Source: Elysia crispata | Lineage: Eukaryota > Mollusca > Gastropoda > Plakobranchidae | Reading direction: 5' to 3' | NCBI GenBank assembly: GCA_033675545.1 | Contig: JAWDGP010004927.1 | Location: 1,055,001 to 1,119,000 of the forward strand | DNA length: 64,000 bases | Shown: one piece after another, positions 23,001 to 35,245 of the stretch | How positions within the stretch are numbered: position 1 is the first letter of the stretch | Layout: the number at the start of each line of letters is the position of its first letter | Notes under the pieces: model-generated | Databases searched by the model: none | What the model saw: only the letters and a program-made list of their open reading frames with translations | Told to the model about the DNA's origin: nothing | Made by a program: the position numbers and the translations under genes

Positions 23001-23690
23001 GTCATAAATATATTTTTTGAGGACATCGATAGAACACTTCAAGACATAGTGGCAACAAGGTGGCAACAACTCTTTCTTTGGAGGAATGACTGTGTTGATG
23101 GCAGGCGACTGGAGCCAAATTCTTCCTGTTGTCCACCATGGTTCAAGGCCGCAAATTGTCCATGCAACTCTCAAGTCATCATATCTGTAGGACCATGTGA
23201 GATTATTCAGCTTCACAAGGAACACGAGTGTCGTACTTACTGACGAATCTACTGCATTCTCACACTATCTTTCAGGTGTAGAAAGGGACAATGGAATGTG
23301 TGCAAAGAGATCGGAAATTTGGCAATGCCACTCCCAGAAGAAATTACAGTGAGCAATGAACAGGACTTACTTAATTTTGTCCTCAACAATTCGAGCTTTG
23401 GTACATATCCTGAATGGCTTGCGTCTCGCTGTCCAACCAACGAAGGTAAACAAAATAAATGACGTAATATGCGTTTTTTTCTGGCAGAGGCAAAATATAC
23501 CAAAGCAGCGATTATGTCGAAGAGAATGCGCAGCAGTACCCATTGAGTTTTTCAATTCACTCTGCCCCTCCGGTACGCCAACTCACAATCTGGCCTTGAA
23601 AAAAATAGCATTGTCATGCTGCTGCGGAACCTGACCTCACAAATTGATGGTCACTGTAATGTACATCATCTAGCACCTACATCAACATGT
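20022..23690 (+). pseudogene. Helitron Rep/Pif1-helicase gene, decayed
   Basis: The rolling-circle transposase-helicase of an autonomous Helitron can be followed through many frames. It begins MPPPEKRTCLTTRNKREAD at about 20022. The Helitron-like N domain follows (GKLYHRLGNLLPPVGNDPKF; KPDLFITFTYNPKW). The HUH endonuclease motif is LQKRGLPHAHM, with HAH at 21280-21288, and the Tyr region reads KYVYKYITKGQDR. Next comes the linker (LRLLLRHKPGANSFEDL) and then the Pif1 helicase: a degraded Walker A (GTSGRTGKPH instead of GGTGKT, near 22760), IALATALSAFAATLL, motif II (VINEVSMG near 22980), motif III (GDWSQILPVV near 23110), and finally YPLSFFNSLCPSGTP with LLRNLTSQIDG. Breaks include a TGG-to-TGA stop at 21163-21165, a shift near 21350 and several more frame changes. 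The C-terminal QGQTLKK block is missing and no 3' hairpin was found. Confidence 0.85.
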
Positions 23691-24035
23691 CATCCCTCAT
23701 CATACATCTCAAAATGTCTTCCCTTTTCACATAAAACGCAAATAGTTCGCCCTTATACCAGCCTTTGCCATGACTTCCAATAGTGCATAGGGGCAAACAG
23801 TGCAGAACATAGGCATTCCATTACAACATCCGTTTTTCTCACATGGTTAATTTTATGTCGCCAAGAGCAGGGTAGGGCCTAAGCATGCGATCAAGATATA
23901 TGCAACCAAAACCAATGATTGAGTATCCACAAACAATGTGGTCTACACAGAAGTCCTGCAGTAAACCTGGTTGGTTGAAACATAAATATTATTGATGTGT
24001 TGATAATTATACCTTTCCATCGTTCGTAGAACGGG
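23691..24035. other. Right flank of the Helitron relic, boundary not found
   Basis: Probably still element-derived at the left, but I see neither a CTRR-plus-hairpin terminus nor duplicate-B sequence here. Confidence 0.4.
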
Positions 24036-24112
24036 TATTTTGCTGCTGCTGCTGCTGCTGCTGCTACTACTACTACTACCACCACCACCCCCACCACCAC
24101 CACCACTACTTC

Positions 24113-24198
<86 letters not shown>

Positions 24199-24202
24199 GT
24201 AA
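24036..24202. repeat. Compound (TGC)/(TAC)/(CAC)/(AAT) microsatellite
   Basis: Triplet type changes stepwise along the tract, ending in about 30 AAT units. Confidence 0.95.
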
Positions 24203-24686
24203 TACTCTATATAGGCCTAATGGAGCTGGGCAAAAAATGATGACCATCTAACCGAACATTTCTAGACTACATTGGAACGTCAAGTTTGGCATAAAGTTGT
24301 AAATTGCCCTGAACATTGGAGTGATAATATTTTTTTTTTCAGCAAAATAGTTTTTTTTCGAAATTTAAAGGCAAACATGTGATTACTATTTTCTTTTTTT
24401 TTTAAAAAGGCGAATGCGCGAATTACTTCCTGTAAGGACAGCTGGGCAGAGATGGCAGGAATGAAGTTGAAAGTACGCACACAATGTGGGCGGCGAAAGG
24501 CCTAAAACCGCCTGGAATAGATCTACATCAAGGTTATAGTGTAAAATCTAAGTAAAGAATCTAAAAGAAGTTGCTTATATTTCTGGATCATGTAAAAGGA
24601 GAGATATCAAGACCGTCTATAAGCCTTTTTAATATACGCAGCCTCGGAAAATTAGCACCAGTCCCTTTTGTAGAACAGCTTGTAAT
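24203..24686. other. Insert not present in copy A, no gene seen
   Basis: This stretch has no counterpart between 12900 and 13200 in copy A, so it belongs to material added to the second duplicate. No frame or family is recognised. Confidence 0.45.
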
Positions 24687-24980
<294 letters not shown>

Positions 24981-26139
24981 AAAAAATTAACACGGAGAAA
25001 AAGCAGCAGGAAAATAAAAGGACAAAACAAAGAGGACGAGGAATGATAAATATGAAACAAATGTAGAAAAAGGAAGAAAAAAATGCGAGTAGAAAATGCA
25101 GAAAAGAGCAAGAAACTCACGATGTTGGCTGGATATTCCAAGAGTAAGAATTTTCCATCCTTTCATAACAGAAATGTAATAAATTTCAACACCGGAGTAT
25201 GCAAGTAACAAAATAGTTGAAGTAACTACTGCTTATCAAGTCAGCTTTTTTTTTTATTTATTCAGAATGCTTTACACAGTCAGCAATGGCACAGTAATCA
25301 CAATCTATGATACAATTAATAAAGGTCGATCAAATAAATCACAATAAAGTTCACCATTGGTTTTCTTCAAACAATCAGTTTCATATCAAAACCAAGATCA
25401 GTATCATATTTCAGACTTAAAACATTAGAAGCATATATGTTGCATTTATATGACAAGAAAATTGTACAACTAGGTACATTTTGCTTTAAATGGCTATTTG
25501 CTCTTGTTACGATATTATACAAGCTTTTACCTTTTTTGAAACCAAAATACATTGAATTATCAATAGATTCCCACAAGATAATAGAAATTCGCGATGTTTT
25601 TCCTGACATATAATTTATAAAACAAAGGACAAACTGTTCAGTGACGTTAAATGAAACCAAAACCCAAGAGCACCAAGGAAGAGCGTTTCAATCTTTCGCC
25701 TCATTGTGCTGCACAGAATTTACTGCTGAGGAAAAGTTGCCTGAGCTCAGAGTCACAGCCTCCGCTTGGCTTTCAAAGTTCGAATCCTGGCTAACTCAAA
25801 ATGACGCCTCTTTCTCTGTAGGGCTGCTTTGTAGTGTGCAGTTCAAGACAATTTAGTGAAATGAAAATCATTTAAACTGATTCATCCTTGCATTCTTTCA
25901 GTATGCTTTGGAGTAGTTTCTTAACGAAAAAAATCAATTTTGCGCATCACAAATAGATTAATCTTGTTTGCAACAGATTTTGCTGAGCCTTGATGTTACT
26001 GAATTAAAAGTTGTAGCTTGGATCAGATGTTTAGACATTCAGAATTTTCATAATCAATCCATATTAGAAATATTTTCAAAATTTCATGTTTTCCAGCTGC
26101 ACTTAAAAGTATAACAAGAGAGAAATATACAACAACAAC

Positions 26140-26330
<191 letters not shown>

Positions 26331-26567
26331 TAAAAGTAGCGTTGAAAAGACCCCAATGATTTTCATCCAATCTTTCCAGATGGTAAAGAAACAATTTCCT
26401 TGATAGCTTCTCACTGGGAACGAGACAGGCTTCCCGGATCTGAAAACACCGAGACAACTTCCGTCTTTTACTTCTTGACAATTCTATTATTAGGAAGCAA
26501 GGCGATTATCTTTAGCGCCGTGTAAAACTAGAACTAATTTCTAGAACTAATGCTTAGATCTCCCTCC

Positions 26568-26590
26568 CCGCATATATATATATACACATA

Positions 26591-26648
<58 letters not shown>
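26568..26648. repeat. (TA)n microsatellite, copy B
   Basis: Interrupted TA/CA start followed by about 27 TA dinucleotides; longer counterpart of 14580-14612. Confidence 0.95.
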
Positions 26649-26650
<2 letters not shown>

Positions 26651-26960
26651 GTTCTTGATGACTCGGAAAAATTACCCACAATTAAAACTATTGGCAGAAA
26701 GTAATTACATTTTCTATTTTGCACATAAATGAAGTAAGTGGCACACATTAAACCAATCCTTTCTGTGAACCACTGATGTTGACACTTGGAGAGGCAATGT
26801 TTAGTTAGATGCACCATAATGATGTCCAACAGGACAAGAAATTCGCCTTGTCAGACGGAATGAAGACGTGCGAAGAACTGAAATTACCGCGGTGCTCGCA
26901 AGGAGCTATTTTGTAAAGGGTCAGAGTTAGTCATAAAATGTCACACAGTTTTTTATCCCC

Positions 26961-28275
26961 TTATTGGATCGTTAAGCGACGTCTAAAAGCCCTTTTCCGA
27001 GACTTGAGTATTTGATCATTGCTGACAAAATTACACAGTAAAATATACTTTAACGATCTGCGAAAGTAAGGGTTTATAACGCTATAGAGTAAGAAATTCA
27101 CTGCAAAATTGAAGGTCTGCATAAGGTGAGAAATGTCCACTACCGCTTGACTGCTTATTTTGTCCATAGTTATGTTGTTCTTGAGGGCCAACATCGTCTC
27201 CGAGGGGGCCACAAAAATAAAGAACATGATGACAACAGCTACCAGAGTTATGGTCAAGATGTTGGAGGAGCGAGAGGCCTCGCGGTGACAACGGAACCGA
27301 CCCCGCATCTTCATGGAGAAATAGATTCTCCAACAAAGACGGACATTGAAATAAAGCAGCAACACGAGGGGGGTGTAGTTCCCTGCCACCGCCCAGGCCC
27401 ATCGATAGACATTGTCAACTGCGTCAGACCCGCCAATCTTAATCTGCTCTACAGTGAAGTACAGAGGCTGCAGGCTGGCGTTGACTGTTGAGCAGAATGT
27501 AGAGTTATCTCCTCCTTTCAGAAACACTCCTGGCTGATCACCCACCGCCTATCGGTAAAGCCATGGCTTCTGTTGAGGCTTGCATGCTAGGACGCTCTGT
27601 TGGTGTTTTTGAATTCCCAGTACCAACGGCTCCAGGTGTGGGCAGAGGTCGGATTTTATCGTTTTGGGGTCGTCTCGCCTTATGGCTGCCTAAGAAGATA
27701 CATTTGTGTCCTGAGGCACATATTGCACCTCCTGTGGCGGAATTATATTGTCCATAATGATCACTGTCGCTCTTAGCTTGAAGCGCAGAAGATTCGCTTT
27801 TATCAGGATCTTCTGGCGACAAATCATCTGGGCTGTGAACGCCTACCAGCCGTAATGTTGGTAAATCAGTGAGACTGTATGAGTCTGGCAAACCAAAGTG
27901 CGGTGTAATCTCATACCTGAATAAAACGAGTATGTTGAACGTCGCAGAAAATACAACAGTGAAGGCAATGACGTATTTAATCCGACGTGTGATCAAGTGC
28001 AGGTCTTTGCGAAGTGGGAAACAGACCCCCATGAATCTCTCCAGAGACATGGCCACCGTCAAAAGTGTGCTCTCCATGATAAAGATGTTGATGGCGAAAA
28101 CTTGGTAGAGATTGTAGAAAACCAGGATGCTTCTGTTGCTGCTGTAGCGACCGTCGTCTGGTAAGAGAATGTTGGGAAATACCACGAGACAGAACAGGAG
28201 GTCGATAGCGCGAGGGCAATCAGACACAGGTTAGCTGCCTGCTCCAACCTCCGGAAAGACGTCTGATGTTTCTGC
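26961..28275 (-). pseudogene. Rhodopsin-class GPCR, copy B: long exon with two frameshifts
   Basis: Same TM2-TM7 exon as copy A, starting at the same acceptor (cacatcgtcag, AG at 28277-28276). Two breaks are visible. One base is lost near 28204 (gtcgatagcg where A reads gtcggatagcg and C gtcggacagcg), which shifts the frame inside TM2 after LALS and leads to an early stop. A four-base tandem duplication at about 27541-27544 (GGTG doubled on the coding strand) lies at the end of the second extracellular loop. Together they add up to three, so TM5-TM7 return to the original frame, but TM2-TM4 and the loop between stay out of frame. The rest is well preserved (SLERFMGVCFPLR, YTPLVLLLYFNVRL, SVINPYFRR), so decay is recent. 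The single-base loss could be a sequencing error; the four-base duplication is less likely to be. Confidence 0.85.
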
Positions 28276-28565
28276 CTGACGATGTGGAGGAGCAAAACAG
28301 GTAATCGAGAAATTATTTCACAATATCAGAATGGATCAATGTATTAGGCTGCAAGAAATCTCGGATTTCCCAACAAAAAGTTGATAATGAGATATTCAAC
28401 TGCAAGTCTCTTCTTTTGAAGCAATGTTTGATTTGACCGAATATACACACGGCTTACCTTATATTTCCAATAATATTATAAATAGAAATATGCCTAAGAT
28501 ATTTCATATTTATATCTTTATGTGCGCTTGTTTCGCTTTATTCCAGATCCCTCGCTAACAAGACA

Positions 28566-30739
28566 ACGAAGACATTGTGGCTGTTTTGGTAATCCGTTTA
28601 GCTCCATCCGTTAATCTAAGTGTAAGAAATAGGTATACACAGCTAGCCACACGAATCGTCTGTAGAAAATAAGACTGAACGTTACCGGAAACCCGTCTTT
28701 TGCTAACTGTTTAATTCGAACGATAAAATTCAATGCGGTTTACTCGAGTGCAGATTGACTTGCATAAAACCGGAGATTGACACATTAACAACAAGTTCAC
28801 TCACTAGTGATTGATTGTCACACGGTTTCAAATCTTATTTGCATCAAGTCTCATCGATTTATCTAAAAATATAATTGCATAATTCATACGACAATGTTCT
28901 TAATACCACGCAAGATGTAATGCGCTATAAAAATAGCAACCAATCAGAACAAAGTTAGTAACGAAGGAAGTTATCGATACAGTCGTACGTAACTTGTTAT
29001 CCAATACATCCAATCAAAATAAGGTTAACCAAGAGTAGTCAAATTTTTATAAGAAGCTTAAAAAAAAACAACTCATTTACGATTGGGACCCTGGAGTAGT
29101 TTTGCAGAGTCTGGTGTGTGTATTAAATAGGCTTATGAATGGTCTTGATATCTATCCTTTTATTTACATAATCCAGATGTATGTCTCCACCTCTCTACTT
29201 TTACCTAGAGCCTAAATACACGTATCTCTATAATTTTAAACACAGAATTTAGACCTCCTTTAAATTCTAAGCCTAGATCTAAATATTAACCTTTTAATTA
29301 AAGTCTAGCTACTGTAAATAACTAGGCCCTAGATCTAAAGTCTATATACAAGCAACGTTCTAAGATTCTTTACCTAGATCTTATTCTATAACATGTAGAT
29401 CTACTCCAAACGGTTTCAGATCTGCCACCGCCTACATTGTTGTAGACCACTTTCAGTTTCAATCCTGCCCATTCCAACCCACATGTGCTTGCAGGAAGCA
29501 GTTCGTAAATTTAACTTGTTCTTTTATGAAAAAAATTCGCACATTTTGCCTTTAATTCTCCATAAACACTATTTTGATGAAAATATTATCACTATGAAAA
29601 ATTATAATTTTTTTTAAATGTCGAAGGTCTTGAAATGCTCAGCTATATGGTCCTCATTTTTCGCCTAGCTCCCTATATAGGCGCTGATACTAAGAGGGAG
29701 ATTCAAGACCACACAAGTACAAGGATACTTTTCTCACAGTGTAAACTGTGTTCAGCAGACAAGACTAAGTTCTTAGGCTTCAAATACAAACATTACTACA
29801 CATCATAGATTTGAGTCAATCCTTTACCAAAAAAGTAAACACTTACCCGGGATGAACATGTGAGTTACACCCATTTATCAAATCACAGCTCAATACATCA
29901 CAGAAATTATCATTTTCCGTCCTTTTAAAACTCTAAAAAGCAGAAAAAACAACCTCTTTTACCGACGCATTTGGTCAAGTTAAGATTTGAACATTTGAGT
30001 AATATGTAAGATAAACATAACTCCAACCAAGTTTAGGTGTTGATTTTTTATATTATAATATTCCATGCATTTTCTTTCTCAGTTTTAAAAACATTAAATT
30101 GACAGTGATATTATGTTGGATATATTAAGGCTGTCCTCAGAACTTATATCAGCGATTCCACAGTGTCTAGTTTTTCTACCTGAGCTGATTCTTACTATCT
30201 TCAGTGTCAGAGATCCCCTTAGATCATATCTCAAGTGTGTGGTCTCCACACTTTTTTACGTTTTCACCTATGATGAAAACGTCAGTTGGAATCTTTGGGA
30301 ACCTGATAAATCCCTCGGTTATTTGATAATACTTCAGACATGTCAAAGAGGTTTCTTATATCTGAGACGATAACAGTAAAAATGCCTATATTCAGTTGAA
30401 CAAAAAGTGCAGAAGAATTCACAAGAAGCCACGTATAATGATTATATCAGATGGGAGTTAAGTAGTTTGGGTGTGATAGTTTCACTGTTCGCCAGAAAAC
30501 GATACGTGAAACAGTAGAAACATTCAAATCTCAGAACTTTTTCGACTTAACATAAAGCTGTTTCATGTAAGCCATCTACTTCCACATCAACATCAACCTT
30601 GACCAGCCCGCGAGAGGCAGATTACAGACCACAAGATGTAACCCAAGCCACCTGTACTGTTCGAGGCGGCCCTGGAGCAACACAGTGAAGATACGCGTGT
30701 CATAGCGCGGCCATCGTTAATCTGGTTGATTTATATGGA
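28566..30739 (-). other. Intron of receptor copy B, no other feature
   Basis: AT-rich, with several agatctagg/ctagatcta words at 29270-29410. No coding exon with both splice sites was recognised. A receptor transcript from the 31.6-kb exon would cross this stretch. Confidence 0.5.
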
Positions 30740-31476
30740 TTCCATAGAGTTGAAAAACTGAAGCCTCAGCCTCTCACACAGTTATTCTAGTTCAGATACA
30801 CACGTTCCATACAGTTAAAAAACTGAAGCCTTAACCTCTCACACATTTATTCTCGTTCAAATACACATGTTCCTTACAGTTAAAAAACTGAAGCCTCAGC
30901 CTCTCACACAGTTATTCTAGTTCAGATACACGCGTTCCATACAGTTAAAAAAGCTGAAGCCTTAACCTCTCACACATTTATTCTAGTTCAGATACACATG
31001 TTCCATACAGTTAAAAAAGCTGATGCCTTAACCTCTCACACATTTATTCTAGTTCAGATACACATGTTCCATACAGTTGGAAAACTCAAGCCTTAACTTC
31101 TCACACTTTCAAATACGCACGATCCATACAGTTGGAAAACCCAAGCTTTAAGCTTTCATACCGTTATTCTGGTTTAGATACATACATTCCATACAGTTGG
31201 AAAACTCAAGTTGTAACCTCTCACACCGCTATTCTGGTTAAGATACACGTTCCATGCAGTTGGAAAAGTCGAAACTTTACCTCCCGCATCGTTATTCTGG
31301 TTCAGATACTCATGTTCATACAGATGGAGAAGTCAAACTTTTACCTCCCACACTGTTATTCTGGTTCAGATTCACACATTCCATACAGCTGGAAAAACCC
31401 GAGCCTTATTGTCTCACAAAGTAATTTTGTTGAAGTATACACATTTAACGATCTTATAAAACGCAAGTCCTAATCT
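30740..31476. repeat. 65-bp minisatellite adjoining the splice donor of receptor copy B
   Basis: Eleven copies of a 64-67-bp unit (cctctcacacagttattcta, then gttcagatacacacgttcca and tacagttaaaaaactgaagc; period measured 30759 to 30824). Read on the minus strand, most units begin TGTGTGAGAGGTTAAGG, and the first 60 bases of the intron after the true donor (GTGAGAGATTAGGACTTG) align to the unit. The right end of the array runs directly into the exon 31482-31684. Units nearest the exon are the most diverged and those farthest away the most uniform. Confidence 0.9.
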
Positions 31477-31481
31477 CTCAC

Positions 31482-31684
31482 CTGGTCAAGATCATCAGAT
31501 TGAGGATGTTCCCGACGACGCCAAACGCGCATACCGAGGGCAGGGCAATCTTATTGATTACTCTGCTGATGACGGCTGCTGTCGCCTCCTCTCCCAGAGT
31601 ATCGTTCATGGAAACCATCTCACCACGCGTTATGTTCAAACAGGCCACCATGATGCCAAGACGTGTCCTCACTGTCGCATCTAT
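31482..31684 (-). CDS. Rhodopsin-class GPCR: short first coding exon with TM1 (copy B position)
   Basis: Coding starts at ATG 31651-31649 and gives 57 residues beginning MVACLNITRGEMVSMNDT, with two N-glycosylation sequons (NIT, NDT), then TM1 (KIALPSVCAFGVVGNILNLM) with the conserved GN of helix 1, ending ILT plus AG of an Arg codon. The donor is CAG|GTGAGA at 31482/31481. Joined to either long exon (first base G) this gives an uninterrupted LTRQKHQTSFRRLEQAAN in the first intracellular loop, a phase-2 intron. Upstream, cccctttcag (AG at 31686-31685) is a likely acceptor for a 5' leader intron; the same cctttcag sits at the same distance in copy C. An in-frame GTG lies upstream at 31672 but is not needed. 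The natural partner exon (26961-28275) is broken. Confidence 0.8.
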
Positions 31685-31689
31685 CTGAA

Positions 31690-33979
31690 AGGGGCCTGGA
31701 CTTCTAGAAGCCTGAGGGTGTGTTCGCCATCTTTAATGGTCTAGACCACATAGAGCTCTAAATAGCTCTTAGAAAGCTGTGAGAAGTTTAAGCGCGTACA
31801 GCCAAATGAGCTTCTCATGTCTTTAGTAGAAACTTCGTTTTGAAGGGATCAAGTATACTTTGAAGATGCCTGTGAAAAACATGATTGCTTTTGGTCCTGT
31901 AAGCTTTTACTTTTATTGGTGTAGTCTATCAAACACTTGGACTTAGGAGTCTTGTAAGTCGTAAGGCAATATGGCACTTGACTGTTTAGAGTCTTGTGAC
32001 TTTCAATTGTTATATTCCTGTGAATCACTTCAAAGGGGTATTTAGAGTCCTGGGAGTTTTGAGTTGGTGCCTGTAAAACACTTGCAAAGAGTGTTTAGAG
32101 TCCAGTTAGCTTTGAAAAGGTAAGTGTCTGTGAAACACTTCCAAAGAGAGTATAGAGTCTTGTACACTTTATATTCGTAAGTCATCTTAAGACACTTCAA
32201 AAGGGTGTTTTCACTTAAAGTCTGGCAAGTTTTGTACGTGTCTGTGAGAAACTATAGGTGTTTTTCGTTATATCGCCCATCATTGTGGTGAAAAGGGCTA
32301 GGCCGATTGTGGCTTCGTAGTTTTTTTACAGATCTTAAAGGGACATGGATGGTGTGTCACCAACAAGCTGTAAGACTTCAAAATGAGAACTTGTAGATTT
32401 AGAGAGAACTTGCTACGCCTCAATAAATGAGTTTAATGAAATCCAAAACTCTAGAGTAAGGAAAAAGTACAGAATAGACTCAGAAATTCCTCTTAAAACA
32501 ACACAAACAATAAAGATACATCATCTAACCAATAAAAAGATTAGTGCTTTCCTGATAATGTAATCATAATTGTTACACAAGGTTAGTATACTCACTATTA
32601 ATGTTGCTAAATACAGAAAGGTTTGGGCTAGATTGAGAGTTGGCTTCAGATTGATGAAATCAATGCCACTATTGATTGACGTGGAATTTATTTGGTCTTG
32701 ATTACGCAATGTATCTGTCATTCGCAACTTTCATTTTTAGAAATAATGTAACAATGAAAGCATAGTATGTAAAACCTCTGTTTAAAGATAAATCTGCAGG
32801 GTACATTGTGGTCTAGATATAAGCCTTGATGGATGAGCCTACCTCTATTTTCTTTCTATGTGTGTTAGACTTCATAGAGAAATTGTATATTGAAGATGGT
32901 TTAGGCAACATACAGAAATAAATGCTTGTCACCATAATCGTCTCTTTTTATCTTAGCTTCAATTTATACAAAAATAAAAGCAACAACAATAAAAGTCTAA
33001 GCAAGTCTTCTCTAGCTGGGAAATTTAAATTGTTCGACTTAGGAAAGATAAAATATCAGGGTAGCTTTATCCAAGCAAGTTATCTTTCTTTCTTTATTTC
33101 ATTTTTTGTGTGATATTTTACAGCTATTGATAATATCTAAGGTGAAGCTTAAAATCAGGTGTTAAATGGAAATTGCAGTCTGCCAGCTATTCCTCGGTCT
33201 ACATGCTAAGACAGGAAAATGTTCTGTTTACATCCCAGCATATTGTGTAAGGTTCTAGAAGTTCCTAATGTGAGAATTTATGCTGTTTCGAGGCCAAGCA
33301 AATGTGTCCAAGTTATTATCACCAATTTATTTCTAACTCAGTTTGTACTCAGGCCTAGTGTCTGTAGTGGGTCACAACTTACAATGCCACAATTAGATGA
33401 TAATTTCAAGAGTTATTAGCCGGAAAAGAATTATTTTTAAAACTAGCCTTTCAATTCTACATCATGGTAAACATTAACCAAAAATTGATCAGGTTTAGAG
33501 GTTTTCAATGCACTTTTGATTAACACATTCATTGAAATAACATTGAAAACACAATTGTAGTTCAAGCTGAAGCTTATACTAAACCTATTCAGAGGATTAA
33601 GTTCAAAACAAATATTATAAATTTCTTAAGTACCTTCAAGCGTCGGGTCCGTAGAGCTAAAACCTAGAGAAGATGAAATCGATACAATTCATGTGTGTTT
33701 TAGAGTTACTCCAAAAACACGGCTTTGTGCCTATAAATTACCTATACTGTAAACCTAAGCCAGATAGATTTTAATCTCAGCTTATATATCGAAACATTGA
33801 GAGAGCGTCTTTGCCTTTGAGAATGATATACAGAAGACAGAATCCATTTGAGCATGCAATACGCGTTGAAAAAAAAAGGCATGACTAATCGTTTATAAGT
33901 CTATTTGAACTTTCTATAACAATGGAGTTTTGCTCCGAGCACTGTCACTGCGATCAAAGGAAGAAGCGCACATTCTCTG
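31690..33979. other. Spacer between receptor copies B and C
   Basis: No gene. From about 31920 to 32260 a very degenerate repeat of roughly 60 bases can be seen (gtttagagtcttgtga, cctgtgaaacacttc recurring). The remainder is AT-rich unique sequence. Confidence 0.5.
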
Positions 33980-35228
33980 CTACATAAGGGATGTCTCAAA
34001 GTCTTTTTTCCAGTCTTTTGAAACTTGATAAATGTTGTAAAAACCGCAGAGCAAGATATACTTCAACGTCTTTCGGAAGTAAGGACTTATGATGCAGTAA
34101 AGTATGAAGTTCACCGAGAAGTTGATGGTCTGCATAAGATTGAGGATATGCTCAATGGCGTCACCGGTGGCTTTCTCCATCGTTATAGCATTCTTGAGGG
34201 CCAACACGGTCTCCGAGGGCGCCACAAGAATAAAGAACATGACCACGATTGCCACCAGTGTTATAGTGAGGATGTGGGAGGAGCGAGTGGCCTGGTGGGG
34301 ACGGTGGAACTGTCTCCGCATCTTATAAGAGAGATAAATCTTCCACCATAAGCAAACATTGAAGTAAAATAATAGGATTAGGGGGATAAAATTCCCTGCA
34401 ACTGCCCAGGCCCAACGATAGACATTATCAACTGCGTCAGACCCGCCAATCTTAATCTGCTCTACAGTGAAGTACAGAGGCTGCAGGCTGGTGTTAACTG
34501 CTGTGGAGGACGTAGAGTTATTTGCTGGGTTGTCACCACGTGACGGTAAAGCCACGGCTTCTGTTGCGGAAGTAAGAAGTGAGTTGAGCGACGCGGTGGC
34601 CGGCATGTCAGGATGCTCTACTGATGTGGTTGAATCCCGAGTGCCGACGACTCCACTTGTTGACAAGATTCGAGCTTCGTCTAGGAAAGAGTTTTCCTTT
34701 CGCTGCCACCTTGACCTGTAACTAGCAGAAAGAGCAGAAGGTTCGATTTTATCTGGATCCTCTGGCGACAGATGAACTTCTGGGCTATGAACGCGTGCCA
34801 GCCGTGTTGTTGATATATTAGAGAGATTGTAGGAATCTGGCAAACCACAGTGCGGCGTGATCTCATATCTGAATAATACGGGGATGTTGAACGACACAGA
34901 AAATACAACAGTGAAGGCAATGACGTATTTAATACGACGTGTTGTCAGGTACAGGTCTTGGCGCAACGGAAAACAGATGGCCATGAATCTCTCCAGAGAC
35001 ATGGCCACCGTCAAAAGTGTGCTCTCCATGATAAAGATGTTGATGACAAAAAATTGGTAGAGGTTGTAGACAACCAGGATGCTGTTATTGCTGCTGTGGC
35101 GACCGTCGTCTGGTAGGAACATGTTGGGAAACACCGCGAGACAGAACAGGAGGTCGGACAGCGCGAGGGCAATCAGACACAGGTTAGCTGCCTGCTCCAA
35201 CGTCCGAAAAGACTTTTGGAGCTTCCTC
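33980..35228 (-). CDS. Rhodopsin-class GPCR, copy C: long exon encoding TM2 to TM7
   Basis: Second coding exon of the only receptor here that looks complete. It begins at acceptor cctactggcag (AG at 35230-35229); the first base completes Arg, then RKLQKSFRTLEQAAN leads into TM2 (LCLIALALSDLLFC). TM3 ends SLERFMAICFPLR, TM4 reads VVFSVSFNIPVLF, the second extracellular loop is about 150 residues, TM5 is FIPLILLFYFNVCL, TM6 MFFILVAPSE and TM7 FSVNFILYCIISPYFRK, where the usual NPxxY is SPYF. The stop is at 33980. With the exon at 38227-38396 the protein is 472 residues, longer than typical class A receptors because of the loop. Cys at the start of TM3, normally bonded to the second loop, is missing. 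Ligand unknown; plasma-membrane location expected. Confidence 0.9.
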
Positions 35229-35245
35229 CTGCCAGTAGGGAACAA

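Noticed and set aside
31132-31473. 113-codon plus-strand frame next to the TM1 exon
   Set aside because: It lies inside the 65-bp array and has a periodic sequence; no independent support.
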